Assembly (NCBI GenBank): GCA_002179805.1
Contig: NAVB01000865.1
Span: 1 to 28,918 of the forward strand
Reading direction: 5' to 3'
From: Acanthamoeba lenticulata
Lineage: Eukaryota > Discosea > Longamoebia > Acanthamoebidae
Length of the DNA stretch: 28,918 nt
Part shown: piece by piece, positions 7,306-18,089 of the stretch
Numbering within the stretch: the stretch's first letter is position 1
Layout: each line of letters opens with the position of its first letter
Notes under the pieces: model-generated
Database searches by the model: none
What the model was told of the DNA's origin: nothing
Seen by the model: the letters and a program-made list of their open reading frames with translations, nothing else
Translations under genes and position numbers: made by a program

Positions 7306-9719
7306 TCAGTCCGACGCTTCCTCTTCCTCATCGTCATCGTCGCCACCGTCCTCCTCTTCGTCATCTTCGTAGTCGTCGTCTTCCTCTTCCTCGCCGTCAA
7401 CGGCAATAATGTTGCCGGCGACGTCGCTGGTGGCCACAAAGTCGGTGGCAAAGTCGAAATCGCCTTCGAGCGCCATCATCCCCTTAGCCACCTCCTTAGC
7501 CTTTCGCGTTGTCTTGCTCACCTTCTTACTCACCTTCTGCTCCTCCTCTTCTTCTTCTTCTTCTTCTCCCTCGTCCTCTCCGTCTTCTTCTTCTTCATCT
7601 TCATCCTCGCCATCTTCCTCATCCTCAGCAACTTCATCCATGCCGTCCTCAGCCACCTCTTCGTCCATGGCTCGGCCCTCGAGGAAGCTCAAAAACTTGG
7701 GCTCCACAGCCCGGTTGAAGACGTGCGCCGTGCCGTAGGAGGTGAAGCTGGCATCCGCGGCAGCCTTGAGCAGCGGCAGCACGTGCTCCTCCTCGGCCCG
7801 CTGCAGCGCGTCCATTCCGACCTTGGACCGCCAGTCGGCCGCGGCGGGCGCGGTCGTCAGCGCGGGCGGCTCGGTAAAGAATTTGATCTTGCCCGACGTC
7901 CAGTCCCTGATCACCTGCTTGGCCGCGGCCGTCACGTCCGGCTTGCCTCCCTGCGGTGTCATGGGCGGTGAGTCACTGTGGCCCTAATCAGGCCGTGGCC
8001 GGTGCTGTGGGGCGGGTACCGTGGTCTGGCGGCCACCCTTCTTTGCCACGAGCTCAAGGAACTCGCGCACGTTCTCGAACATGCTGATCTTGTAGGTCTC
8101 CAGCAACTGCTCCTTGCTCACTCGGTTCACGATCTTCTCGGCTGCAAAGGCGGAGGTAACCAACATCAACGCATGGCCGCAATCGTGTAAAGGTCGTGGT
8201 GGGGTGGCGTACCGGCGCCGTAGGGGTTGGGCACGTTCTCGGGGGCGAGGCAGCCACGAAGGGTCAGATCGACGGGCGACACCTCTGACGAGGGGATCAC
8301 AAGGCCCGGGTAGTCCAACACTCGCACGTTGGGCGCGACGTGGAACTCGTGACCCTCCTCAAAGGCGAGGCTGGCCACCTTGAGCGACCTGAGCTGCTGA
8401 AGGACCGAAGCCTTGCCGACGCCCGGCCAACCGACGACGCCCACCGTGACGGTCCGGTTGTCGCTGAAGCTCGCCGCGTAGGTCTTGCAGAGCTGCACCA
8501 GGTTGTCGAGGCCCAGGCATGTCTTGGGGGTCATTCGGTGCGTGACCGGTTCTGGGTAGGCCAAGATCAAACAAAAAACGCGGTTGAGTTGCCTCGCCAG
8601 GATATTCAACAACAACAATAGCAACAGTGGCGTCAAGGACAGGTGTACCGTCTTTGGCCGCAAATACATATCCATGCTTGTTCTTTTTCTTCTTCTCTTT
8701 AACCTTGATGGGGCACTTGAAGGCCAGAGCCGGGTGCTCGTTCCGCAGGTAGGAGAGCCACCTGGTGACACACTCCTTGGGCACCAGGTCTGATCATCAC
8801 CATCATCATCGTGATCATAGTCCCGAGCAGATCATGTGCATCATTCACGACAGCAGATCGTCAGCAAAAGCTCAAGTTGGGAGCCGCCCAAAGCGCTAAT
8901 TGGAGGAATGAACAAACGCGTACCGATTTTGTTGAGGAGGCGCACGAACAGCCGGTCGGGGTAGTTGAATCGGATCCACTTCTCCACCTCGGGCGAGATG
9001 CAACCCAGCGGATCACGCGCGTCGACCACCTCCACAATAATCTCGGCCTCCTCGGCCACCTCTCTGCACCGGCCGTAGATCTTTTGCTTCGAGCCTGGAA
9101 ACGAGAAGAACAAAGAGACAATGAGCACACAGCACGCATCCACACGAACCGCAGGAGCGTGCTACAACGGCTGAGGCCGCGCGTACCGCGAACACTGAAC
9201 CTCTCCTTCTTCAGGCGGAGCTCCTCCTGCTCCTTCCGCCGCTTCTCGAGAGCCTGCTGGCGCTTGGTCTGTGCGTACTTGATACGCTGCAGCCGCTCGA
9301 GCTCTTTTTCCTGCTCCTCGTTCAGCTTCATCTGCTCCAACGCCGCCAGAGCTTGGGCTTTGAAGGGGTAGTTGTTGGGGATCCCGGGATCCTTCTCCTT
9401 CTTCTTGCCTGATAAGTGCCGTGGCACCGTTAACGTGAGCAGTACAGTCAAACTCATTTGAATGAAAATGCATTTTGTGCATCGGTGCCAATTTCTTGGC
9501 GATTTCTAAACGAAATGTAAACATGCACACGAGACATACCCTGCTTGTCTGTCTTGCGGACCTTGCGCTTGTGCTCACGCACCTTGCGCAAAATCTTGTA
9601 CTTCTTGCGCAGAGTGAGACGCTTGCTCTGTCTCTCTGTTTCATAAAATGAAGTACCCTCTTAGCCCGCCTGTAATCACACACCAACACCCAAGGTAATC
9701 ACGTACTTTTCCCCTTCAT
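7306..9719 (-). CDS. Nucleostemin/GNL3-family nucleolar GTPase
   Basis: Eight exons, 9719-9707, 9635-9540, 9408-9187, 9094-8924, 8789-8649, 8551-8213, 8141-8020 and 7950-7306, give 582 residues, all phases consistent. The basic N-terminus (MKGKKRQSKRLTLRKKYKIL, REHKRKVRKTDKQG) matches nucleostemin, then DPGIPNNYPFK and a coiled coil (about 70-110). The G motifs are circularly permuted as in YlqF/YawG GTPases: VVDARDP (135-139), NKID (165-168), the P-loop at 255-263 and DYPG (294-297), then LRGCLAPENVPNP and GKIKFFTEPP. The C-terminus is an Asp/Glu tail with KKVSK. The family acts in 60S ribosomal subunit assembly and cell-cycle control in the nucleolus. Oddity: the P-loop reads GWPGVGKAS instead of GxPNVGKSS. 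The first exon is only 13 nt. Confidence 0.9.
7530..7635. repeat. CTT/CCT-rich trinucleotide tract
   Basis: Imperfect CTT/CTC triplets encode the runs of Glu and Asp in the GNL3 C-terminal tail. The tract is coding and probably prone to length change. Confidence 0.6.
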
Positions 9720-10170
9720 CTTGCAGACACGCTAGCCAATTCAAATACAAAATGGAGAGATGAGATCGGAAGCGGAGCAAACAGTTGCGGTGGCAAACAC
9801 CGGGAAAGAAACTAGAAGCGCGCGTTTTGTGCACAAGCTGTGAAATATAGGAAAACTGAGAGAAATGCTTTCAAACAATGATTTCTTTTCGATTGCGCAA
9901 GATAAAGTGCTGGTGAGAAGTCGCCGGTTGGTGGCCTCTGCACTTCCCAGGACATTTTGGCAGATGAGGACGGTTGGGACAACTGCAACCATGTTCCCAA
10001 CTGCCCCTCTGACTTTGGGCCCACGCCCACCCCTTATCTTGGCCTATCTTCACCTTTCACCCTTCACACCACTCACACACGCCTACACGCACAGCTACTC
10101 AGCTGCTCAGCTGAATACATAAGACACCACGCACGACTTCAACTTGTAGGCGTCGCTCAAGAACAAGAGA
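9720..10170. promoter_or_regulatory. Divergent intergenic region between GNL3 and pyruvate carboxylase
   Basis: This 451-bp stretch separates the GNL3 start (minus) from the pyruvate carboxylase start (plus). I see no gene. Near 10100-10113 there are two CAGCTG E-box-like hexamers, followed by ATACATAA (about 10115-10122), a weak TATA candidate for pyruvate carboxylase about 50 bp before its ATG. Confidence 0.35.
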
Positions 10171-13100
10171 ATGCTTCGCTTTGCAGGCAGGACGGGTGGC
10201 GGCCAGCAGGCAGGACGGGTGACGGCCTTCATGTGCTCCACGACTTCTGCGCCCGCCATGTCTTGCGGTTCGCCCTTTGTCCAGACGACGTGGGGCCGCC
10301 GCCACTTCGCTTCAGCGACCGCCGCAGCCAAGGTCGCCAAGTCCCAGCTCCCCTATCGCCCCATCAACAAGCTGCTCGTCGCCAATCGAGGTACCACCAC
10401 GCCAGCTTCAGCCTCACTCGCTCAGAAGGCCCCTGTTTCTACAACCGACGACATTTCCTTGTCGCTTGCCGGCACGGCCGTCGCTGCAGGCCCAAACGCC
10501 AACGCAAATCAAAATTAATAATTTTCTGTTTATCACCCAATAATTATTTGCGGCTGCAGCGCTGGTGGCGGAAACAGTCGTCTCCTGTGATGTGCTCTAC
10601 TGACGCGTGGAGGGCGGTGCTTCAGGTGAGATCGCCATCCGCGTGATGCGCGCCGGCACGGAGCTCGGCATCCGCACAGTCGGCGTCTACTCGCACCAGG
10701 ACGAGAAGTGTACGAGAGGATCCCGTCGCCAGTCATGGCTCAAACGCGAACGCTCGTGTGCTGATTCGGCCGCTTGCGTTGTGGCGTGCAGCTTTGCACC
10801 GACAGAAGGCCGACGAGTCCTACGAGGTGGGCAAGGGCATGGGTGCCGTGGAGGCCTACCTCAGCATCCCCGAGATGATAAGGGTGGCCAAGGAGGTCGA
10901 GGCCGACGCCATCCATCCCGGCTATGGCTTCCTCTCCGAGAGCGGCGACTTTGCCCAGGCAAGCCTCCTCGCCCTGTGCGTTGTTGGCCGTCGCAGGCAA
11001 CTTACTGACCAGTGATGTTTGCAGGCATGTTTGGAAAACGACATCCGATTCATTGGCCCGGCGCCCGAGGTGGTCCGCTCGATGGGCGACAAAGTGTTTG
11101 CGCGCAAGATGGCCATCGAGGCTGGCGTCCAGGTGGTGCCCGGCACCGACGCCCCGGTCTCTAGCGTCGAAGAGGCCGAAGCCTTTTGTCACAAGGTGAG
11201 TGGTCCACCTGCCCCCGCTCGCTGATGGCCCGAGACGACGGCCGCAACTCACTTCGCCGTTGGCGTGTTCGTCATTGTCATCTTTTCCAGTTTGGCTTCC
11301 CGGTGATCCTCAAGGCCGCGTTCGGTGGCGGTGGCCGAGGCATGCGCGTGGTTCACTCGCACGAAGAGCTGCGCGACTCGTTCGAGCGGGCCACCTCGGA
11401 GGCCAAGTCGGCCTTTGGCAACGGCGCCATGTTCATCGAGCGCTTTGTCCAGAACCCGCGCCACATCGAAGTCCAAATCCTGGGCGACCGCACGGGCCAC
11501 GTCGTTCATCTCCACGAGCGCGACTGCTCCGTCCAGCGGCGCCACCAGAAGGTGGTCGAGGTCGCTCCGGCGCCAGGTACGAACATCTTCATGAGCCCCT
11601 GCACTCGCCCGCGTCCGCATGCAGACAATTGCCCAGGCTAACGCGCTCGGTGCAGCCCTGTCGGAGGAGATCAGGCATCGGCTGTTCTCTGATGCGGTCA
11701 AGCTGGCCGCCTATGCCGGCTACGAGAACGCCGGCACGGTCGAGTTCCTGGTCGACGAGCAGGGGCGCCACTACTTCATCGAGGTCAACGCGCGGTTGCA
11801 AGTCGAGCACACGGTGACCGAGGAGATCACGGGCGTGGACCTGGTCCAGTCGCAGATCCGGATCGCTGAGGGCCTCACCCTGCACGACCTCAAGCTCACG
11901 CAGGACAAGATCCACGTCAACGGCGCCGCCATCCAGTGCCGCGTCACGACCGAGGATCCTTACCACAACTTCCGCCCCGACGTCGGCCGCATCGACGTCT
12001 TCCGAACGGGCGAGGGCATGGGCATCCGCCTCGACGGCGGCAACAGCTACTCGGGCGCCACCATCTCGCCCTATTACGATTCCCTCTTGGTCAAGGTCAC
12101 CGGTACGGTCCTTCGCCCCGTCTGGCCTCTGAATTGGGTCATGCTGAAGCGGTGAGGCTGCAGGCCGGGCGCGGACGCACGAGGAAGCGTCAAAGAAGCT
12201 GCAGCGCGCGCTGAACGAGTTCAGGATCCGCGGGGTGAAGAACAACATCCCGTTCCTGCTCAACGTGCTGTCGCACCCCAAGTTCTTGGCGGGCACCGTC
12301 AACACGAGCTTCATCGACACCGTGCCGGAGTTGTTCCACTTCCACGAGACGCAGAACCGCGCGTCCAAGATTCTCAACTTCCTTGCCAACGTGCACGTCA
12401 ACGGCTCTCTCACCCCGCTTGGCACCAGCGCCAAGCCGGCCAGCATCACCCCGCACGCGCCCGAGGTGCCCCACAGTACGTTGGCTCCGCTTTTGGCTGG
12501 CGGCTCTAGGCCGATCAGCTCACATAAGCTCTCCGCGCAGCCGACCCGCCGCAGGGCTGGCGCCAGGTGTTTGTGGAGAAGGGCCCGAATGAATTTGCCA
12601 AGGCCGTGCGCGCGCACAAGGCGCTGCTGCTCACCGACACGACCATGCGCGACGCCCACCAGTCGCTGCTAGCCACCCGTGTGCGAACCAAGGACCTGCT
12701 CGGCATTGCCCCGGCCACGGCCCACCTCATGGCGCCCCTGTACAGCCTTGAGATGTGGGGCGGCGCCACGTTCGACGTCGCGCTGCGGTTCCTGCGCGAG
12801 TGTCCGTGGGAGCGGCTTCAGCAGCTGCGCGAGGCCATCCCCAACATCCCGTTCCAGATGCTGCTGCGCGGAGCCAACGCCGTAGGCTACACCAACTACC
12901 CCGACAATGTCGTTCACCGGTTCTGCCGCGAGGCCAAGACCAACGGCATCGACGTCTTCCGCGTGTTTGATTCGCTCAACTACTTCCCCAACATGGAGCT
13001 CGGCATCGACGCCGTGGGCAACGCCGGCGGCATCGTCGAGGCAGCCATCTGCTACACGGGAGACGTCACGCGTGGCCTGCACGACAAGGACTATAAGTAC

Positions 13101-14933
13101 AACCTCGACTACTACCTCGACTTTGCCGACAAGCTCGTCAAGCGCCACATCCACGTCCTTTGCGTCAAAGATATGGTTAGTTATTACCTATTTTACCTGA
13201 TTTATTGTTTTTTTTTTTATTTTCGCGTTGCTGACGTCACACCCTTGCAGGCTGGCCTGTTGACCCCGCAAGCGGCCCGCCTGCTGATCGGCGCCCTGCG
13301 AGCCAAGTTCCCGGACATGCCGATCCATGTGCACACACACGACACGTCGGGCGCCGGAGTGGCGGCCATGGTCGCCTGCGCCGAGGCCGGGGCTGACGTG
13401 GTGGACACAGCCATCGACTCGATGTCTGGCATGACGTCGCAGCCGTCGATGGGCGCCCTCGTGGCCTCGTTGAAGGGGACGCCGCACGACACGGGCCTCA
13501 AGATGGACCAGCTCTACCCGATCAACCACTATTGGGAGCAAGCGCGCACCCTCTACGCGCCGTTCGAGTGCACGGCCACCATGAAGGCCGGCAGCTCGGA
13601 CGTCTACGAGCACGAGATCCCGGGAGGCCAGTACACGAACCTCCACTTCCAGAGCTTCTCGCTGGGTCTCGCCCACCAGTGGCCCTCCATCAAGAAGGCC
13701 TACGCCCAGGCCAACAGGTTTTTGCTCATTATTTGATTTGATTTTAATATTTTTGTTATTTTGTTATTTTATTTTTATGTATATCACTATTATTTTCACC
13801 TTTATTTCTGATATTCTGACGGGGCGCGTTCTGCGGTATGGGGCGGCAGGTTGCTGGGCGACATCGTGAAGGTCACGCCAAGCTCCAAGGTGGTGGGCGA
13901 CCTGGCCCAGTTCATGGTCCAGAACAACCTCGACGAGAAGACCCTGCTGGAGCGGGCCGAGGAGCTCGACTTCCCGTCGTCGGTGGTCGAGTACTTCGAG
14001 GGCCTCATTGGCCAGCCGCCCGGCGGCTTCCCCGAGCCTCTGCGCACCAAGGTCAGTCGTCTTTGTTGTCGTCATCTTGAGGAAATGGTGAAGGATGACG
14101 CACACAGCTTACACGGTCTTGCTGTTGTGGTTGTTGTTGCTGCGTTCCCCTAGGTGCTCAAGGGGAAGCCCTCGATTAGCGGGCGCGCGGGCGAGACGTT
14201 GCCTCCACTTGACTTCCACAAGCTGAAGCGGGAACTGGTCGAGAAGCATGGCAAGTATCACATCAGCGATCTCGATGTCCTGAGCGCTGCTCAGTACCCC
14301 AAGGTACCTTGTCCACTCCTTCCTTTCCGCTTGGTCCAATTCCGACGCGATAAAACTTGGTGTGGCGCTGCTGGCTCACCTCGACGACCGACGTCACGAT
14401 GAACACTGTGATCTGATCAGGTGTTTGACGAGTACATGGACTTCAAGCGACTGTACGGCAACGTATCCTCGCTGCCGACGCGAGCCTACTTGACCGGGCC
14501 GGAGGTGGGCGAGGAGATCAAGGCCGACATCGAGCCGGGCAAGTCGCTCCACATCATGCTCAAGGCCGTGGGCGCGCCCAACGCGGACCACAAGCGTGAG
14601 CTGTTCTTCGAGCTCAACGGCCAGCCGCGCTCGGTGTTTGTCGAGGACAAGAAGCTCACCGCCAAGGGCCAAAGCCAACAGGCCGGCGGCAAGGGCCGCG
14701 AGAAGGCCGACCCGCAAAACAAGAAGATGGTGGGCGCGCCCATGCCCGGCTCCATCGTGGGCATCAAGGTGAAGGACGGCCAGGAGGTCAAGAAGGGCCA
14801 GCCGCTGCTCGTGCTGTCGGCCATGAAGATGGAGACCATCGTGTCGGCTCCCGCCAATGGCAAGGTCAAGCGGATTATCGCCAAGCAGGGCGACTCCATG
14901 AACGGAGGGGACCTGTTGGTGGAAATGGAGTGA
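10171..14933 (+). CDS. Pyruvate carboxylase, mitochondrial
   Basis: Twelve exons: 10171-10390, 10626-10709, 10792-10958, 11025-11195, 11291-11576, 11656-12102, 12164-12475, 12541-13175, 13251-13717, 13850-14051, 14154-14303 and 14421-14933. Together they give 1,217 residues with unbroken phase. The enzyme carboxylates pyruvate to oxaloacetate using ATP and bicarbonate. In order: a presequence rich in Arg/Ser/Ala ([17 protein letters not shown], mitochondrial); the biotin carboxylase domain starting [20 protein letters not shown], with the ATP-grasp loop [11 protein letters not shown] and [16 protein letters not shown]; the carboxyltransferase domain ([34 protein letters not shown] with metal-binding His); and the biotin carrier with AMKM, biotinyl Lys1183, near the end. 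Length is slightly above the usual 1,180, mostly from the presequence. The intron 10959-11024 uses a GC donor. AATAAA is at 14950. Confidence 0.97.
10959..11024 (+). other. GC-AG intron of pyruvate carboxylase
   Basis: The donor reads CAG|GCAAGC and the acceptor TTTGCAG. Splicing here gives [18 protein letters not shown], which matches the family with no gap. No GT donor nearby restores that junction. Confidence 0.85.
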
Positions 14934-15696
14934 AGGAGAGAAACTTCCAAATAAACATGACTTTATTCGAAGTTGTCGCGTTGTTGGGGGCGTGCGAGAT
15001 GGCAGAGCTTGAGCATGAAAGGATATTCTTTGGCGGAGAACCGACGTTGTCGCAGCCGATCCAGTGCGTGCGTCGGGCACGCGACGAGGAGACCAGAAGA
15101 AACATCTCTCCCAAAGATAGGAGTCTTCTGGTCAACGTCGTGACTTCCTAGGCCGGAAACTCTGCCTAGCGGCAGACTGGTAAGGATGTACGAATGGCGT
15201 TGCATAAAATGCCCAAGAGACGTCATCGCATACTACCCTGATGAAGGCATGTTGCAAAGTGAAAAGCGGTTAGCAACGTCCCGCTTGACGACCGCTAATG
15301 GCACGCTACATTGCGCGTTTGCCCATTGGTCACCAGGCAAAAAGAGCGAGGCGTTGCTGAGGAGCTGAACTGGCAGATAAACCTGAAAAAACTTTGCTTT
15401 ACACTCGCTCAACCGCATCCCGAACCGAACACATCTCCCTTCCTTTGCAGCAACTTCCCCCACCTTACGTCGTCCTCTCACCCGCTATCTTCTTTCCATC
15501 CCCTTGCACCTAAGCTTAGATACAAGCTCCACAGCTCCAGAAGAGGAAAAGAGAACAGCCGTACGACTTCAACTCAAGGTTAACTTCTGTTGACCGCACA
15601 AACTCAAAGAACAACAAGAACCCGAAGTAAAAGTGCCAGCTTTCAACATTAGAGCAGTGGAACCACCCCAAGTCCCCGCATAGTCTTTCGTGCCCG
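14934..15696. other. Intergenic region, pyruvate carboxylase to RhoGEF
   Basis: No convincing gene in 763 bp. It holds the pyruvate carboxylase poly(A) signal AATAAA (14950-14955), a perfect short hairpin TCTGCC-TAGC-GGCAGA (15161-15176), and an inverted CCAAT-type GCCCATTGGT (15321-15330). The latter recurs upstream of actin. Short open frames here have no recognisable content. Confidence 0.5.
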
Positions 15697-17555
15697 ATGG
15701 ACGGCCAGTCGGAGGCGAAGCCCAGGCGGTTCAGCTTTGGGCTCTTCAAGCGTCGAGGTAGCCAGGAGACGCTAACGCCCGCCAAGGCCGCCCCACGCAA
15801 GCGGAGCAGCACCTGCGGCGCGTCGACCTCGTTCCTCGCCTCGTCGCTCTCGTCGGTGGATCTCGAGAACCGCCAGTCGACGCTCAGGCGGGCCAGCAAT
15901 GCCGACATGACCAAGGTGGACCCCGTCGCAGCCGCTGCCGTGATGGCTGTCGCCCAGGCCGAGGCCAAGAAGCCCAAGTCCGCCGGCACCATCGGCTATC
16001 GTGGGTCGGTATCCATGTTGCCGAGCTCTGCGCCTGTGCCCTGCCGCAAGCAGCGCGCGACCGTCGCTTTCGAGAAGACCTCCCTCGACGCTGAGTTCCT
16101 GGCGCTGGCACAGGAGGCGTCCCAGTCGGCGTTGGCGCCCATCAGCCAGATCTCTCAACCCGATGTTGAGGAGGTCGTGGTCACTCGACCGCGCAGCCAG
16201 AGCAACGTCACGGCGCCGACGATGAACCGCCGCAACTCGTGCTGCGACGTTCGCCAAGTGATCCGAACTGCCGGGGCTGAGCAGCCTCAGCACAGCAGTG
16301 CCGAGATCAACATCGCGCAGGCCGAGGAGGAGCGCAAGAAGAGGGAGCGTCGCCCTCTCTCTGTGGGCATCGCCCTGCCCGACTGGGTCCGCCAGCGCAA
16401 CCAGGTGATCAACGAGATAATCAGCACAGAGCAGGACTACATCGCCGACCTCGAGGCCATGGTGGAGATCTACAAGGTGCCCATGCTAGAGTCAGGCGTG
16501 GCCACCAAGGACGAGGTCCAGGCTATCTTCTCCAACGTGAATCAGCTCATCGAGGTGAACAAGATGCTGCAGTTGGACATGGCCTTCCGGGTCAACGGCT
16601 CCAATGGCAACGAACTTGGCGACAGCTTCCTGCTCTTCGTACGTCGATCGTCTCCGTTGCTGTCTTGCAAGCGATGCTGACGATCCTTGATGAACAGGGC
16701 GACTACCTCAAGATGTACGCGATCTACTGCAGCAACCAGGGTGCGGCGCGCGAGATTCTTGACAAGTGCATGAAGAAGGACAAAGCCTTCGCCGAGTTCA
16801 TCCACCACGCCAACCTTAACCAGCGCAACCACCGGCTCACCCTGCGTGACTACCTCATCAAGCCGGTGCAGCGCATCTGCAAGTACCCCTTGCTGCTTAG
16901 GGTACGCAGCCGCCTTCCTCCTGGAGAGCATGCCAGCCCAATGCTCACTCTTTTTCTTTTATGCAGGAGCTGCTCAAGAACACCCAGAACGACCACCCGG
17001 ACTTCGAGAAGCTGAGCCTGGCGCTGACCAAGATCCAGAACGTCGTCGCCGACATCAATGAGAAGAAGCAGCGCGAGGAGGAGATGGCCGCGATGTTCAA
17101 GGTCAAGGAGCAGCTCAAGAGCACCGAGAAGCTGGGCGTTCAGCTCCTGGCCCCGGGCCGCAAGTACCTCCAGGAGGGCGTTCTCCACGAGGCGGCCAAA
17201 GACAAGAAGGACTTGGCTTCGTGGCACTACTTCCTGTTCTCCGACATGCTCGTCCTCACCAACGGCAGCACGGGCGGTAGCGGCACACGCAAGAGCGCCA
17301 AGCTTGACGTCGTTTCCGTTGTTCCCTTCGACCCCAACCAGCTCGTCATCTCTGAGAAGGGTGCGTCGCGCTTGATTCTCCAGAACCACCATGCGCAGGA
17401 CACTCACGCGTTTCGTCGACCTCTTCTCTACAGACAATAGCGGGTCAGTGATGATTGAAAAGGGAAACAGCGTCTTCATGATGCCGTTCGTTTCGTTGGA
17501 GCTCAAGCGGAAGTGGGCGCAACTCAGGCCCACCAGCCCTCGGCGTGCTTGCTAG
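15697..17555 (+). CDS. DH-PH domain Rho guanine-nucleotide exchange factor
   Basis: Four exons, 15697-16638, 16698-16901, 16967-17360 and 17434-17555, give 553 residues in continuous phase. Residues 1-228 are Ser/Ala/Arg-rich and probably disordered, with RRFSFGLFKRRGS near the start resembling a basophilic-kinase site. The DH domain (about 232-425) shows CR1 (NEIISTEQDYIADLEAMVEI), the central helices (YCSNQGAAREILDKCM) and CR3 (LRDYLIKPVQRICKYPLLLR). The PH domain (about 440-545) has RKYLQEGVLHE, WHYFLFSDMLVL and the closing helix SLELKRKWAQL. Such proteins load GTP onto Rho/Rac GTPases to drive actin remodelling and are numerous in amoebae. The partner GTPase cannot be told from this sequence. 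Confidence 0.9.
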
Positions 17556-18089
17556 CAACTTTGCAGGCCTAGAGCAATACAGCGCTGCGGTCCGTAGACC
17601 GCATGTACTCTATCAATGCCCTCGCCGCCGTTGTCACCGGCGGTCAGCCGTGTGGCGAGACAAGCGTCCTGCAGCTGCCGGCAGCACAGCCGCCTTCGTC
17701 CTCCACCATGACCAGATCAGGAGATTTCGCGCCAGGGTCATGTCTTTGAAGAACTTGAGATATGCGAGCATCAAATCAGTTTGCATGCGTACAATATTTT
17801 GAAAAGAAAATGTCTTTTGGCGGCACATGAAATACAGCAGCACGTTCACTGTAGCCGCCAGCAACCGTGCCCCAATTCGTGGCAAGGCTACCCACATTTT
17901 TCATAACGAAGCGTGCGGGCAGTAACCTCCGCCGAGCAACGCAGCAGGCGGCGTGGCCTGCGGCTGAACAACAAGGAAGGCGCCAGCCCTGTATATAGCC
18001 AGCCTTCTCTCAATACCTTAAGATCACCAACCACAGCCAAAAGCGTCACTGCCACGAGAAATTGAATTTACGTCAGCGTGCCTTCCCAA
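17556..18089. promoter_or_regulatory. Intergenic region with hairpin and TATA box of the F-box/WD40 gene
   Basis: A perfect 7-bp hairpin, TGCGGTC-CGTA-GACCGCA (17586-17603), lies 30 bp after the RhoGEF stop. A TATA box, GTATATAG, is at 17991-17998, about 95 bp before the next ATG at 18090. Nothing else coding is apparent. Confidence 0.55.

Noticed and set aside
7509..7738. Ser-rich and Leu/Pro-rich open frames on the plus strand
   Set aside because: Artefacts of the CTT/CCT tract that encodes the acidic GNL3 tail on the other strand.
10959..11020. Read-through of the pyruvate carboxylase exon past FAQ ([13 protein letters not shown])
   Set aside because: It breaks the conserved FAQ-AC junction and hits a stop; a GC-AG intron explains the data better.
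11589..12659. 356-codon antisense open frame within pyruvate carboxylase
   Set aside because: Antisense shadow of a strongly conserved enzyme; its composition (Val/Asp/Ala/Arg runs) is typical of reverse-read GC-rich genes.
15161..15176. Hairpin TCTGCC-TAGC-GGCAGA as a transcription terminator
   Set aside because: No following T-run and about 200 bp past the poly(A) signal; kept only as an intergenic note.
17545..17802. Possible extra exon after the RhoGEF PH domain
   Set aside because: The PH domain already closes with its helix and a stop at 17555; the downstream frame has no recognisable content and holds the hairpin.
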